From Pseudoips prasinana (Eukaryota; Arthropoda; Insecta; Lepidoptera; Nolidae), in assembly GCA_951640165.1 (NCBI GenBank), contig OX621238.1, positions 27,304,001-27,368,000 of the forward strand: a DNA stretch of 64,000 bases, in the 5' to 3' direction. Shown in pieces: positions 33,192 to 44,983 of this stretch (its first letter is position 1; each line of letters starts with the position of its first letter). The notes beneath the pieces were generated by a model that was given only the letters and a program-made list of their open reading frames with translations, was not told where the DNA came from and did no database searches. Position numbers and translations under genes: made by a program.

Positions 33192-34465
33192 TAAGGCGCA
33201 ACATGTGCATATCAATTTTACTTGACTATAATTTCATCTCTTCTTATATTCTGTAGCTGCACAAAATCCAATTAAATAAGTAGATAAAAAGTGACAAAAA
33301 TCCGCTAACGCAATTTCCCACTCCTTTTTACACTATGCTAGGCACATTATCATTCACACAACACCGAAGATTATGCTCGAATAAATTTGTAAATAGATGG
33401 TTGGTATAGGCGTTTTGCACTAAACTGGCACGCTAGGAATTTTGGCTAGTTTTCGTGGGTGTAAAAATTTCTGTGATAAATGCAATTTGAAATATACCAG
33501 TTTAGACTTTACGAAATCTAACAAGGATTTCACAAACCACATTATTTGTTGAAATGCTAACGAAAATTCAGGTCTATCTCGGAGTATATTTGTAAATGAG
33601 GGTTTCTTGAAAGCGGTATTAAGGTAGTCCATCTAGGTAAATACAATTTGTTTGGCTTAGAGTGTATACAAGAAAAATAAATATTTCTCTTGATGCTATA
33701 TTTTTATGATTCTTTGCGTAATCACGTGGCCAAGTGAGTTTTATAAAAACGTTACATCTATTTTACCCCACTTGGGACTCTCACACTTCTGCAATCAACA
33801 CTGTGTGCTTTGATGAAGACCCAGAGATACGGACGCAACAAATCTTGTTGATCTTTATCTATCGTACCATAGTCATATGAGTTTTGTTAGTTTTATTTTA
33901 TTCCATACCACTTAAAGCAACTGACAAAAAATAAAGCATTTCTTCAACTGTAAACGTTTGATAAAATAATAAAGATTGCTTCTCTAGATAATTTACGTCT
34001 TAAAATTCAAACACAAACACGAAGTAACACTTGTATTTTGAATCTTATTTCGTATCAATTTTGGTTGAAGTTCATTTATTCTGGGTGGTTCCTATCTACT
34101 TAAATTGGTGGTTCATTTTAGTTGTCAGTATCTTACATTACTAGTAATCTTTTAAATAGTTATTTATTTAGAAAAAAATGTTTTTCAGTATATAAAAAGA
34201 ATAGTCTTCATTGTGAACATAATGAGGTTTTACTAAATAATAATAACGTCAAGAAAATATGAAACTTGTGTTTATCTTCAAGCAAGTCCAACAATGTTAT
34301 TGTTAGCCATTTTCCTTAGAAACATACACGCTTGATTAGAAAAATCTGTAGGTTGTTATAAAAAAAAAACAAACAAAAACTTATAACATAATATTTAACC
34401 AAGAAATATTATGAAAGACTTTGATGAGGAATACAACAAATAGATTAGCGTGATATAATAGAGGA
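33192..34465. other. No recognised feature
   Basis: AT-rich. The 70-codon antisense frame at 33420-33632 shows no family features. Confidence 0.45.
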
Positions 34466-34474
34466 TATTTTATC

Positions 34475-34760
34475 CTTGGGCATTATTCACACACATCCAT
34501 ATGATCCCAAACTAAGCAGAGCTTGTACAGACGCCAGCAAACCCAGCTACCCCAATCTGTCAAATATCTTTTACAGATTGGGGCAACTTGATGTGCCGGC
34601 GTCTGTACTATGGAAATCTTCTTTTGTAAATACATACTTATATAGATAATTACACCCAGACTCACACCCTTCATGCACACAAATATCTGTTCTGGGTAGG
34701 AATCGTACCCATGACATGCGGCGTAAAAGGCTACGGCTATAACCATGCCAACCGGCCCCC
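34475..34760 (-). mobile_element. SINE family C copy split by a MITE
   Basis: GCATTATTCACACACATCCA, TGATCCCAAACTAAGCAGAG and CTTG are followed, after the 78-bp MITE at 34528-34605, by TACTATGGAAATCT, TATATAGATAATTACACCC and the head complement GGAATCGTACCCATGACATG. It ends in CATGCCAACCGGCC. Removing the MITE restores the family sequence CTTGTACTATGG exactly. Confidence 0.87.
34528..34605. mobile_element. TA-flanked MITE, family F, 78 bp, nested in a SINE
   Basis: It begins CAGACGCCAGC and ends GCCGGCGTCTG with a duplicated TA (34526-34527 and 34606-34607). The uninterrupted SINE sequence CTTGTACTATGG in sister copies shows a single TA here. This gives direct proof of the insertion and of the 2-bp duplication. 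The element is almost only its two inverted repeats. Confidence 0.95.
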
Positions 34761-34764
34761 ACTT

Positions 34765-35880
34765 GCTGGATATCCTCTACAATTCATGTGACCATAGCGA
34801 GCTGAGACTAATTAAAATTGCATTGTATTATTACAGCGTATCAAATCCACCCTTTTAACTTCCACAACCTTATCTATGATATTACAATATTTCAATGTAT
34901 ATCTCATATATAGGATTTTGGTACGGAATCTCTACTTTGCTTTTAAAATTGAAAAAAAATCTTTATTAAAGATGTAATAATCTATAAATAACCTTATTTT
35001 GATTTTTACGGGCAACTATCCACCACGCCATACCCAATTGAAAGATTCTCGCTGTATTTAAATTCAAGAAAGTAATATTTTAACATTTAATGAATAGGTT
35101 ACTATGGATTCATTCATAATTTGTTTTTTCGCGCAATGGCCTACTATCATATTATATACTCACATTTACATTATTTCCTAGTTTATTAAAAATTAATAAT
35201 ACGCGTCTGAACTTTAACCGTAACTTATTACCAACTAAACTTTACTACTAACATTTACGAAACTTGCCAGTCTGCGTATCAAAGTAAATGGACTATATTT
35301 TGAGCAATTGCTTCAATACAGGTTGACAGTGGTGCAGCGGGTGGGGATTAAACTCATGATCTTTTCCAAAAACCATTTCATATTGTACTATTTCATACAT
35401 AATTTATGAATAAAAGGACAGAATTAATACTATTTTATATTTTGTTTCACAACTTCATTTATTAAGGACCAAATTTACATAGTCAACAACTAATTTTAAT
35501 CTAAATTTTGACTCGTCTAAAGTTCACAACTGCACTAAGTGGCCGTCAACCGGTGCAATCACCCTACTAATAATGGTGCGCGCCACCTGAGCGGCGACGT
35601 GCCCCCTCGGCCCTGACGAAGCCCGAATATATGTTGCATGTAGTAACGACAACCAGACTTTTTTGAGTTTGTACTTTTTGTGTCTTTGGAAGAGACAAAA
35701 AGTACAAACGACGTTTGACGTATTTGATGTTATGATACGATTCTACATCATAGTCTGAACAATTTTAGTTATAACAAACTACAAATCCAATGTCATACGT
35801 GTACTAACTAATTGGTTTAGAAGTGGTGGTGTTACATAGTACTCTTAAAAAATGACATTCCATTACTGAACTTCAAGATT
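34765..35880. other. AT-rich DNA with one hairpin
   Basis: An imperfect 18-bp inverted repeat (35667-35684 and 35692-35709) around GTACTTTTTG. A GC-richer patch near 35520-35640 has no recognised identity. Confidence 0.45.
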
Positions 35881-35885
35881 AGATT

Positions 35886-36082
35886 GTTCAAGACGCCCAG
35901 TAGGCCTGTGACATGGCTTAACGACTGTTGCCTAATGGCTACAACCGGGACTGACAGTTTATCGTGCCCTCCGAAGCACGGAGTCACTCAGAAATTAAAC
36001 CACTTTAGCGGTCACCCATCTATGAACTGACCGCGAGCCTAGTTGCTTCACCTCACCAATCACTTACGGACCGATGAGAACA
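35886..36082 (-). mobile_element. 5S-rRNA-like SINE, family E, copy 2
   Basis: On the minus strand the head reads GTGAAGCAACTAGGCTCGCG followed by GTCAGTTCATAGATGGGTGACC. This parallels the internal promoter region of 5S rRNA (GTTAAGCAAC...CGCGGTCAGTACTTGGATGGGTGACC). The body then has GTGGTTTAATTTCTGAGTG-like sequence, TTCGGAGGGCACG and TAGGCCTACTGGGCG. Confidence 0.78.
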
Positions 36083-36084
36083 TC

Positions 36085-36885
36085 TGGCTATAATTAATTA
36101 TCATATTTAGTGGATATAGTGTAATTACAAGGATAACTCTAATAGCTGCTATGATGCTTTAAAGAGTATTTGTTCTATTTTTCCCTTTTTAGTCGACCGT
36201 TTCTACCGCATACTAAAACATCAGTTAATGCTACATATTATGACGTCATTCTAAACATTAACAAAGTGAAAACAAACAAAACAGTATAACACCGCAGCTG
36301 TCTTCCACATAATTTGTAACGATATGTAACGGAAGCCATGATGGCGTGCTGGACTGACATTCTGTTGCTCTGTGCTTTCATAATACCAGATCCCGCGTTA
36401 ATACTTAGCGCGTGAATATTTCTAATAGTTCTCCTGATCACATTTTGGCTAATATATGCCCAGGGTGCATCAATGAACATGGCTATCCATTGTAACTTTG
36501 GACATGTCTCCGAGGCACATGCGTGTGAGACCACCATCAACGAGATGTCCCTATAACTCTTTTGGCTGACCTGGAGTTAAAATATAAGACCTGATTATCC
36601 ACGATAGACCACGCTGCTGCTAGACCAACTGGATAGCTAGTTAGTTAGATTCCAGTTAGATTCATTGTCATAAACTTCAAACATAAGTATAAACAAAACT
36701 TTTTTTTATTTATTTATTTCAACAGTTATACAAAAAAAACATACGGGTCTTAAACTAGGCGTAACATAAACTCATTAGAATTTTATCTGTACACCAAGTC
36801 GTCGATATTAGTTTACATCTAAATCTTATTTATTATATAATCTTATTTATTATATTACTAACATTCATCGTTGATACTATTAAAC
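36085..36885. other. No recognised gene
   Basis: A 100-codon antisense frame (36238-36540) has no family features. From 36700 a TTATTTATTTATTTCAACAG stretch resembles the antisense tail of a LINE. Confidence 0.4.
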
Positions 36886-36888
36886 TGA

Positions 36889-36967
36889 CGGCCTGTTGGC
36901 GTGGTTGGCAAATGCTTGCTCTTCACGCCGGAGGTCGTGGGTTAGATTCTCACCCAGGGCAGATATT
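36889..36967 (+). mobile_element. SINE family C, head-only fragment
   Basis: GGCCTGTTGGCGTGGTTGGC, CACGCCGGAGGTCGTGGGTT and CTCACCCAGGGCAGATATT match the family head. The body is absent. Confidence 0.65.
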
Positions 36968-37067
36968 AGATATAGTAGGATGTCGTTTGCAACTTTTTGC
37001 GATCTAGCTTAACATTATATATTCAACCTGTATTGCAAAGAGTATGAAATAAAAAAACATTACATGT

Positions 37068-37310
37068 AGACGGTCACCGTAGCCTAGTTGGTAGTGCTCC
37101 TGCTTGCGAAGCTGGTGGTCCTGGGTTCGAATCCCGGTAAGTGCAAATATTTGTGTGATGAGCACAAATATTTGTTTCTGAGTCATGGATGTTTTCTAAG
37201 TATTTATCTATCTATATAAGTATATATATCGTCGCCTGGTACCCATAGTACAAGCTTTGCTTAGTTTGGGGCTAGGATGATCTGTGTGACATTGTACCTT
37301 TAAAAAATAA
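37068..37310 (+). mobile_element. tRNA-headed SINE, family B, copy 3
   Basis: GTAGCCTAGTTGGTAGTGCT, GGTTCGAATCCCGGTAAGTG, the body and GATCTGTGTGACATTGTACC, followed by an AATAATAATA tail. It is nearly identical to copy 1 over the whole length, so probably a recent insertion. Confidence 0.9.
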
Positions 37311-37314
37311 AATA

Positions 37315-37560
37315 ATAATAAGAACGAGTTTGGTTAAGCAACTATAAGAGGTAGATCATAGTTTACACGGTTTAAGTGGCTTGCCTCACATTTTATAAAA
37401 TATATTTAGTTTTTCTGTATATAAGACAGGGAAACAAAATATAATTGAAACAGTTATGCACTGCACAGAAATATTAATAGAGAGTGTAATGTGTCTACGC
37501 ATAAATAAGATCGCCAAAGATTCAATAATTCAAAAGTGATGCCATTAGTGTTGAAACATG
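37315..37560. other. Spacer
   Basis: Nothing recognised. Confidence 0.45.
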
Positions 37561-37565
37561 CTCTG

Positions 37566-37765
37566 TCATGACATCGCCCGCACTAAGGAATCTAATCCCT
37601 GTGCCGCGGGGTACTTTACAAACATGTCATAGAAGGACACAAGTTACAACAAGACTTAGAACAATTATTTATGGGTCACACAAATAGTTGTCCAGCGCGG
37701 GACTCGAACCCGCTACACGAAGCGGCGAGGCGACTGTCTTAGCCGCTGTGCCACACGTGCAGGCC
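37566..37765 (-). mobile_element. tRNA-headed SINE, family A, copy 3
   Basis: Reverse complement of copy 1. CCCTGTGCCGCGGGGTACTT, CCCATAAATAATTG (complement), the B-box complement GGGACTCGAACCCG and the A-box complement GTCTTAGCCGCTGTGCCACA. Confidence 0.8.
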
Positions 37766-37944
37766 CCTTATTATCAGACAGACCATATTAGGACCAAATT
37801 TAGAAAAACAACTTGCAACAAATCTTAATCCCTGTCCTAAAATTGATACCTATAAACAAGGTGGAAATCGTTAAGATGTATTACCAATTGTATCAATAAA
37901 ACAAACGTATTCCATAATTCCCAGAAGAAGGCGCTGATAGCCAG

Positions 37945-38165
37945 ATGCTGTTACCAGTCCATAATTGATGGGCGAGGTTAAGCAATTAAGCTCGCAATCA
38001 ATCCATATATGGGTGACCGCCATAGTGGTTTAATTTCTGACCGTCTTCGCTTCGGAGGGCACGTTAAGCTGTAGCCATTAGGCTACAGTCGTGAAGCCAT
38101 ATCAGAGGCCTACTGAGCGACTTGTACAACTCAGACACTAGGGTAACCACTGCTTATACGATGAG
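37945..38165 (+). mobile_element. 5S-rRNA-like SINE, family E, copy 3
   Basis: The head GATGGGCGAGGTTAAGCAAT, CTCGCAATCAATCC and ATATATGGGTGACCGCC keeps the 5S-like box A (GTTAAGCAA) and box C (ATGGGTGACCGC). The body follows with GTGGTTTAATTTCTGACCGT and TTCGGAGGGCACGTTAAGCT. A 3' tail of AGTAAGTAAG ends the copy. Confidence 0.8.
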
Positions 38166-38169
38166 TAAG

Positions 38170-38840
38170 TAAGAAGAACTTCGACAATATAACAGACTTA
38201 CTTGTGCCTGATTGTTTGTCTCTTCTTCACTTAACAGCCAACTTGGACAAAAGCTTGTTAGTAGTTTAAAGGTCTGTCCTTAATAGATATAAACTTGATA
38301 CAAATCGTAGCTAATACATGGTGACAATGTTTGAAGAAAACAAATGCATTCCATCATTTCAAGAAAATGTTCTACATTATAACGAATTTACTTAACTTGT
38401 ACATGATGTGCTGACTGTGAAATCTAAGAGAGATCCTCTTACATTTCACAGCCCGCTGGGCGTTTAAACTGTTTACTACTAACTGAAAGCTAAGACCGAA
38501 AATAAACGAGAAGCCTTCAAAATCAAAACTTAGCGGACGTCATACTATCCAACAGCTACAAAGCTTTCTATTATGCAGTGGGTATTTAATGGGACGAACC
38601 CGCTAAATGTAGCGACAAGGTTTTAGATCATCGATTTGCCTCGTTAAAAGAAGACTAAATAAAAATAGCATTTTAATTCTTTCGTCAATTAAGCATGGTT
38701 AAACTTAGAGCAGTGTTCAAATATAATTGATGATGTAACCTAAATACCTTCTATTAAATGAAGATTAAACGGTTTTGGAAGTCAGTTCAGTAAATGTATG
38801 GTAGATAAAAATATCATAGATTGATGAGTTAATAAGCAAA
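38170..38840. other. No recognised feature
   Basis: AT-rich. Confidence 0.45.
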
Positions 38841-38844
38841 ATAA

Positions 38845-39052
38845 GCAGAGCTTGTACTATGGAAATCAGATAACTGATATACTACATATACTATTTTTCT
38901 TTTGTAAATACATACTTATATAGATAATTTACGCTCAGACTCAGGACAAACAGACATGTTCATGCACACAAATATTTGTCCCGGGTGGGAATCGAACCCA
39001 CGACCTCCGGCGTGAAAGGCAGCGTATCTACCAACCACGCCAACAAACCCGT
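38845..39052 (-). mobile_element. SINE family C, good copy
   Basis: AAGCAGAGCTTGTACTATGG, TGTAAATACATACTTATATAG, CAGGACAAACAGACATGTTC and the head complement GGGAATCGAACCCACGACCT with CACGCCAACAAACCCG. The tail GGACATTATTCACAC is missing. Confidence 0.82.
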
Positions 39053-39075
39053 CAAAAAAAAAAAACGTAAACGCA

Positions 39076-39117
39076 GTGCAGTGCAACAAACGTTAGAAAC
39101 GTTTTGTTGCACTGCAC
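39076..39117. repeat. 17-18 bp hairpin
   Basis: GTGCAGTGCAACAAACG (39076-39092) and CGTTTTGTTGCACTGCAC (39100-39117) are inverted copies, one base gap, directly beside the SINE. Confidence 0.85.
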
Positions 39118-39119
39118 AA

Positions 39120-40230
39120 AAATGGCCCTCTCGTGCATCTTCAAGTCAGTAACCACTCTGAGCCAAGGTTCGTACTCCATAGGGTACTTCTGGCACTTGT
39201 TTGTAGCCATGTTTGATAGACAGTTAAAGCCCCTGCTCACCTTTATTGTTTGGTGAAGTAGTGAAAGGGAAAAACTGCAATTAGAGATATTTTTGGAAAT
39301 GGTTAAAATTTTGAGCTGGTAATTGAAAATCCGTCTTCGTATTACTAATACAACTACACACATCAAAAGTACACCCAAAATACTATTCCACGCATCCGAG
39401 ATCGTAAGATAGTTTACAAGAAGTGAGTCTGCGTTCCCAAAAGCCGCTGAGAAAAAAATGATTTGGGCCAGTTTTTGAACCTCAATGCTCAGATTTCTTT
39501 GGAACTGATTGTTTCAAACGTAATCACTCTTTTGTGAAGCTAATTGTGATTCGTTTCGATTAATGCACCAAAATGCACGTCCACACAGGGGTATAGTGAT
39601 AACACGCACTTTTACCGATGCATCAACGTACTAACCGTAGCCTGATCAATCGGCACACCGCAACTTAATTGAGAACGCACGGGATATTCTCCTCAAAAGA
39701 GTTCTACCGTGTATAGATGCCGTGCATAACCCACAAACTTTCGACTTATTAGAAAGTACGTGGGTGGCCATTTCTTAAACTGTTTTTGCTGTGATTGTGT
39801 ATGGCGATGTCATGGGCGGATGCACATAAGATAATTTTTTTATCTTTAAAATGAAATAAAAAGTATGATATTAAATGCGATATCAAAGAACTTCCTCTCC
39901 GGAGAGCTAAACCGATTATTTTTCACTGGCTGGCAGGTCTTGATTATAACGAGACCGAAAAGATATTGCGCACAATAATCTGATAATATATTATAACTAT
40001 ATTTTTAAATATATTTTATTCATATTTATTTTCTCCTTTTATTGTAATAAATTTCATATATATACATATATAGATATAGCCATAGCTGTAATTATTTTAT
40101 TTTAAATTAAGCTTATACGTAATTAATCAATTTATTGTAAATCTAGTATAGGATACCACGATACAGGCTTGCCTAGTGTGGGTCCACAGGAAATTTGTAA
40201 CTACTGTTTAATTTATTGCAAAATAATGAT
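39120..40230. other. No recognised gene
   Basis: A 108-codon antisense frame (39052-39378) overlaps the hairpin and shows no family features. The rest is AT-rich. Confidence 0.45.
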
Positions 40231-40367
40231 TTATTATTATGTCTTTTATTCCATTTCATTCTTATTTTATACATTTACAAATATATTGTTACAAAAAAAA
40301 ATATATTTATAAATATAAAAAATTGACATCCAATCGGCAACGGGAGCAGGGTCCATGCTACCGATGG

Positions 40368-41883
40368 TCAAGGCTCCAGAGAGAGGAACCTCCTCACAAT
40401 ACGCGCCGTCTCTAAAATAACTGCCTTCTGAACCTGACCCTTGACCCAACTGCCTAGCGCGAGCCTCTTAAGGTGACGGTCGAGGCTCTTGGCAATCAAA
40501 CCATGGGCAGAAACGACAATCGGTACAATGATCGCCGAGTCGACGTCCCACATGTCAACAACCTCGCGTGCTAGGTCAAGGTATTTAATTTCCTTGTCTT
40601 TTTCAGCTTTCACAAGGTTGTCATCATGTGGGACAGCAACATCGACGATCACTGCCCGGCGCTCTTGGCGATCCACCATCACAATATCAGGCTTATTGGC
40701 AACAATAGTCCTATCTGTGATGATGGATCTGTCCCAGTACAATGTGACACGGCCATTCTCCAGTATTGTCTCTGGAACGTATCTGTAGTACGGCACCTCC
40801 GACGTCACAAGGTTGTACCGCAGAGCAAGTTGCTGATGGATTATCCTGGCTACTTGATTGTGCCTGTGCAAATACTCACCATTAGCAAGACGGGAGCAAC
40901 CAGAAATTATATGTCTGAGGGATTCCCCAGGGCGGTGACATGCCCGACAAATGTCAACAGTACCATCCCTCAGTATAAATCTCCGGTAGTTATTCGTCAT
41001 TACTACTTCGTCAGTAATTGCACAGACAAAACCCTCGGTTTCCGCAAAAAGGTCACCGAACCGTAGCCAGGCTACTGATGCTGTTAAATCTACATCTGGC
41101 CCGTGCAGGGCCTTGTAAAATCTGCCATGAAGTTCCTTGCTCTGCCATACCTCCTTGCGGTCACTGGTGCTAAGTACCGTAGGTTGACGCCAGTTAGTTT
41201 TGGCTAAGGATAGAGCGGTGAATCCATTGTCCACGGCGATCACGTCCGCATGCATACCCACACTATTGTGTAGGAAATAGTTTCTAAGATTATACAGCTC
41301 ACGGTTATGCAGAGTTTTAGCATTTAAAAAGCTACGACCACCACATTTCCGTGGGATGTACAATCTCATCACAGAAGAGCGGGGGTGATGCATCCGATGT
41401 GATGTCAGCCGCGTTCGGACTGTTCGGTCCAGGGCGTCTAGCTCAGTTTGAGTCCACTTGAGTATTCCAAAGGAGTACAACAAGACTGGCATGACCCAGC
41501 CATTGTAAGCACGCACCTTGTTCCCTCCGGACAATAGGCTTTTCAGCACTTTTGTCAAGCGGCCCAAGAAGCGCCCCCGCAATGACTCCTTCATGTCAGC
41601 CTCTTTGATGCCTAATGCCTGTGACATACCCAAGTACTTGTAGGTTTCGGTTGCAGAGAGGGTTACTAAGTTAATGGAAGCTGAGAGTTGGGTGCTCTGA
41701 GATTCCACTATCTTCCCTCGTTTTGCATGCATGACTGCACATTTGTCAATACCAAACTCCATTCTGATAGAGTTACTGAAGTTTTCTGTGAGCTTCAGTA
41801 ACGCTGACAAGTGAAGATTGCTAGAGGCAAATAACTTTAAGTCATCCATGTAAAGGAGGTGTGATATTACTTGTCCTCCTCTC
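40368..41883 (-). pseudogene. R4/Dong-type ORF, C-terminal part with restriction-like endonuclease
   Basis: The 493-codon frame begins inside the RT active site (MDDLKLFAS; with the preceding codons it reads HLLYMDD). The thumb region follows with KYLGMSQALGIKE near residue 71-83. Near the C-terminus is a zinc knuckle CRACHRPGESLRHIISGC (Cys301, Cys304, His313, Cys318). Then come KPDIVMVDRQ (Pro387, Asp388) and AVIVDVAVPHDD (Asp403), the PD...D core of the R2/R4 restriction-like endonuclease that cuts the target DNA. All visible catalytic residues are present. The ORF ends SLEP at 40371, leaving a 130-bp 3' UTR. Confidence 0.9.
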
Positions 41884-43607
41884 CGCAGTCCGATAACCTA
41901 ACCCAGAATCCTCTAGTAGTGTGCTCAGAGGGTTCAGAGCCAGGCAAAACCACAATGGGCTCAAACTGTCGCCCTGAAAGATTCCCCGTTCTATCCTTAT
42001 AGGCTCACCGTTCCCCAAGGTCTGGCGAGATCCTGGATAAAGAAGGACTGTACTCCACTGCGCCATACATGTCCTCAGGAAGGTACGTAAAATTGTATTT
42101 ATTTTATACAATTCTAGCACTCTCATAAGCCAAGTATGGGGCACGGAGTCATAGGCCTTCTTGTAATCTATCCAGCATGTCGACAGATCTTTTCGGTTTC
42201 GGCGTGCCTGCTGGCAAATGGCCGTGTCAATAAGAAGCAATTCCTTAGTACCGCGGGACCCATTCCTACATCCATTTTGAGCTGTAGATATAATTGCATT
42301 TCTGTCAATGTGATTGCAGATTTTGGTTTTTAATATTGATGTTAAAACTTTGTACATGGTTGGAAGACATGTAATTGGTCTATAGTTCTTGGGTTCCGCG
42401 GTACTACCTGACTTATGGATCAAGTGGGTTACACCTGTGGTCATAAATTGTGGGAGCGAACCTGACTCTAAAGCCGACTGGAATTTGATAGCCAAATATT
42501 CGTGCGAGCTACGTAGCCATTTTAACCAAAAATTGTGCAGTCCATCTGGCCCTGGAGATTTCCAGTTAGACAAACGGTAGACTGCACTAGCGACGTCGTC
42601 GGGTGTGATAGAAGTACTATTCATTTCTTCAATAGGCTCACACACACGTTTAACGACCCCCATCCAATCGCCCTCGGAGTGAGCGATGGGTACCGACCAG
42701 ATATTACGCCAGAAAGATATCATGGCGTCACTATCTGGCCGGGGCCCATCGCCGTTAGTCCGCTGTTCAGTCTGCTCCCACAATTTATAAACCCATCTCT
42801 GGTCCTTTTGGAATTTGTGGTTTTGGGAATATCGATCCACGCGTTTTTTATATCTCCGAATACGACTAGCCCATGCATAAATTTTTTGTTTATAGAAATC
42901 TATGCGCTCTGTAACATGTGATTTGTAATCGCGGGGACTGATATCAGTCCCCATAAACACCTTCTTTACAAAGCGCATGACTCGAGGACGGGTGTTACCC
43001 TCTTGAAAGGATCGAAGCTTGTCAATGAGCACCCTAGCCTCACGGATACGCCGTTCAATCCTGCACTGCCAGGTCGGTACAGCAGATCTCGGTCGTGTAG
43101 CTCCGTCATAATCGGGAAACTTGACACGTGCTACACGACATGCGGTAATAGCCCCGCAATACAGGAGAGAATGCATATCCGTTAGGTCTTCACTAGTGGC
43201 AAAGTATTCCGCCATTATTGAATCTAGGGTGCACACTAATGTTTTATTTTTATTATGCATGGGCAAGCGCGGCAACCGTGGTTTGAGATGGTTTGCCGTG
43301 GACCGATATTCTCGAACCACAACCTCAAAGGTGCTTCTTATTTCATTGTACATACTACTTACGTCAGTAGTCATATCATCCCCATCGTCGCCCGCACTAG
43401 CGGCAGAATGCGGTGGAGCCATGGTGGATGTTTGGGCCACGGGCGGGACGGGAACAATACGGCTATTGAGGGCCTCCGAGCGCAGCTGATCAAGCACGGT
43501 ATCGTTCAACATATGATTACGCTGAATAACCCGTACCTGATCCGAAAGTCGCTGTGCCGATACGTTGATAGTTGGTTCAAGTTCCTGGAAAAAAGGATCC
43601 GTTCCTA
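41842..43607 (-). pseudogene. R4/Dong-type ORF, N-terminal part with reverse transcriptase
   Basis: The frame is open on the minus strand from about 43607; the first clear ATG is at 43512, though the upstream codons (FQELEPTINVSAQRLSDQ) also look like family sequence. Counting from that ATG, RT motifs are WKSPGPDGLHNFW (about 317-329), NYRPITCLPTMYKVL (376-390), WIDYKKAYDSVP (447-458, holding the first catalytic Asp) and GIFQGDSLSPLWF (510-522). In intact elements this enzyme primes reverse transcription at the nicked target. The frame stops 20 codons after the GLGYR segment because of a one-base difference near 41889. The YMDD box lies in the next frame. Confidence 0.88.
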
Positions 43608-43627
43608 TTTATTATTATTATTATTAA
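43608..43627. repeat. TTA (TAA) microsatellite, R4/Dong target
   Basis: Six TTA units at the 5' junction of the element. Confidence 0.9.
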
Positions 43628-43873
43628 CTAAGTTAATGAATCACTATTTGCAAAACTTGCACTTGAATAAATATTTTTTTTTTGAGAATATCCGTTAAGA
43701 ATGTAGTCTAAAAGGAAATTTTAATTGGATATTTTTTAATACAATAGTGTAGGTACTTGATCACTAGACATTTGACATGTGTGTAATTTGCAATCATGAC
43801 CTCCACTTGGAAATTCAGTGATATATATTCAAAGTGGTTACTCAGATTCGATTATCAGTTCACAATAAGTATA

Positions 43874-44452
43874 AAAAAACCGGCCAAGTGCGAGTCAGAC
43901 TCGCACATGAAGGGTTCCGTAGCAGCAAGTATTATAGTTGATTAGGTTTTTGACGTATTAAAAAAAACTACTTACTAGATCTCGTTCAAACCAATTCTCG
44001 TTGTTAGTTTACATGGTAATGTACATCATATATTTTTTTTAGTTTTATCATTCTCTTATTTTAGAAATTACAGGGGGAGGGGGACACTCATTTGTCCACT
44101 TTGGAAGTGTCTCTCGCGCAAACTATTCAGTTTAGAAAAAAAATATATTGGGAACCTCAATATCATTTTTGAAAATATAATTTTTATTATTTTAATTAAT
44201 TATTCTTAATTAAAATAATAAAAAAATATTATTCTTTTCCTATTTTTATGTAAAAATCTTAATGCGGTTCACAGAATATATCTACTTACCAAGTTTCAAC
44301 AGTACAGCTCTTATAGTTTCGGAAAAAAATGGCTGTGACATACGGACGGACAGACAGACAGAAAGACAGACAGACAGACATGACGAATCTATAAGTAATA
44401 ATTTTTTAGGGTTCCGTAGCCAAATGGCAAACAACGGAACCCTAAAAAATTA
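43874..44452 (+). mobile_element. Interspersed repeat family G, copy 2
   Basis: It begins ACCGGCCAAGTGCGAGTCAG, then GAAGGGTTCCGTAGCAGCAA, and ends TAGGGTTCCGTAGCC...CGGAACCCTAAAAAAT. An extra AT-rich palindrome (about 44170-44225, TTATTTTAATTAATTATTC...) replaces part of the middle. Otherwise it follows the 723-1315 copy in complement. Confidence 0.8.
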
Positions 44453-44454
44453 GA

Positions 44455-44983
44455 ATAATTTACAAAACTTTTTAATTGTTTCGCTTGTTCCAACACTTCT
44501 ACGAATAGAAATGAAGAAAGTTAAAAACAATATTGTTATAGAGTGTTGACCGTTACATAATACCAAACAAACAATATGATTTTTTATGGTTATTACCAGT
44601 CTCTTACCTTTCTAATATACTACATAATTTATTGTGTATTTTCCATTAAATGTATTATAGTTAATAACATTTTGTTAAATATTGGTTGTATTTGGTGTGC
44701 TTTTAACAAAATCCGTTACAAATATCAATTAAAGAAACTGCAAAAAAGACTTTAAGACAAGCTTTTTGCTTTTAAAAATTTTATTCGATTTAAGCCTATT
44801 TACTTCAATGATGACCAGGATTTTCCATACAACGCTAATAAAACCTCATACTCAGTTTGGTATTCAACATTTCACTAGAAATACAAATTCCATTTAGTAC
44901 GACCAAAGACAATTATTACTTACTCATAAGAACACAACAAGTGTAAGTCAAACTCCCAATTGAGAACAAATAATTTGTTACAG
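44455..44983. other. Upstream intron of the Beat gene
   Basis: AT-rich. No signal-peptide exon could be recognised. The last bases (AATTTGTTACAG) form the splice acceptor of the exon at 44984. Confidence 0.5.

Larger units (their letters stand above)
40235..43607 (-). mobile_element. R4/Dong-type LINE in a TAA microsatellite
   Basis: A nearly complete non-LTR element of the restriction-endonuclease type. The 5' side, on its own strand, abuts a TAA repeat (TTA run at 43608-43625 on +). The 3' side ends near a short TAATAATAAAT stretch at about 40228-40240. Dong, first known from the silkworm, is reported to insert specifically in TAA repeats. The single long ORF is split by one frameshift near 41889. 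GC content is clearly higher than the surroundings, as expected for a coding insertion. Confidence 0.87.

Noticed and set aside
40489..43698. Long plus-strand open frames (99-147 codons)
   Set aside because: They run antisense to the R4/Dong coding sequence and only reflect its higher GC content.
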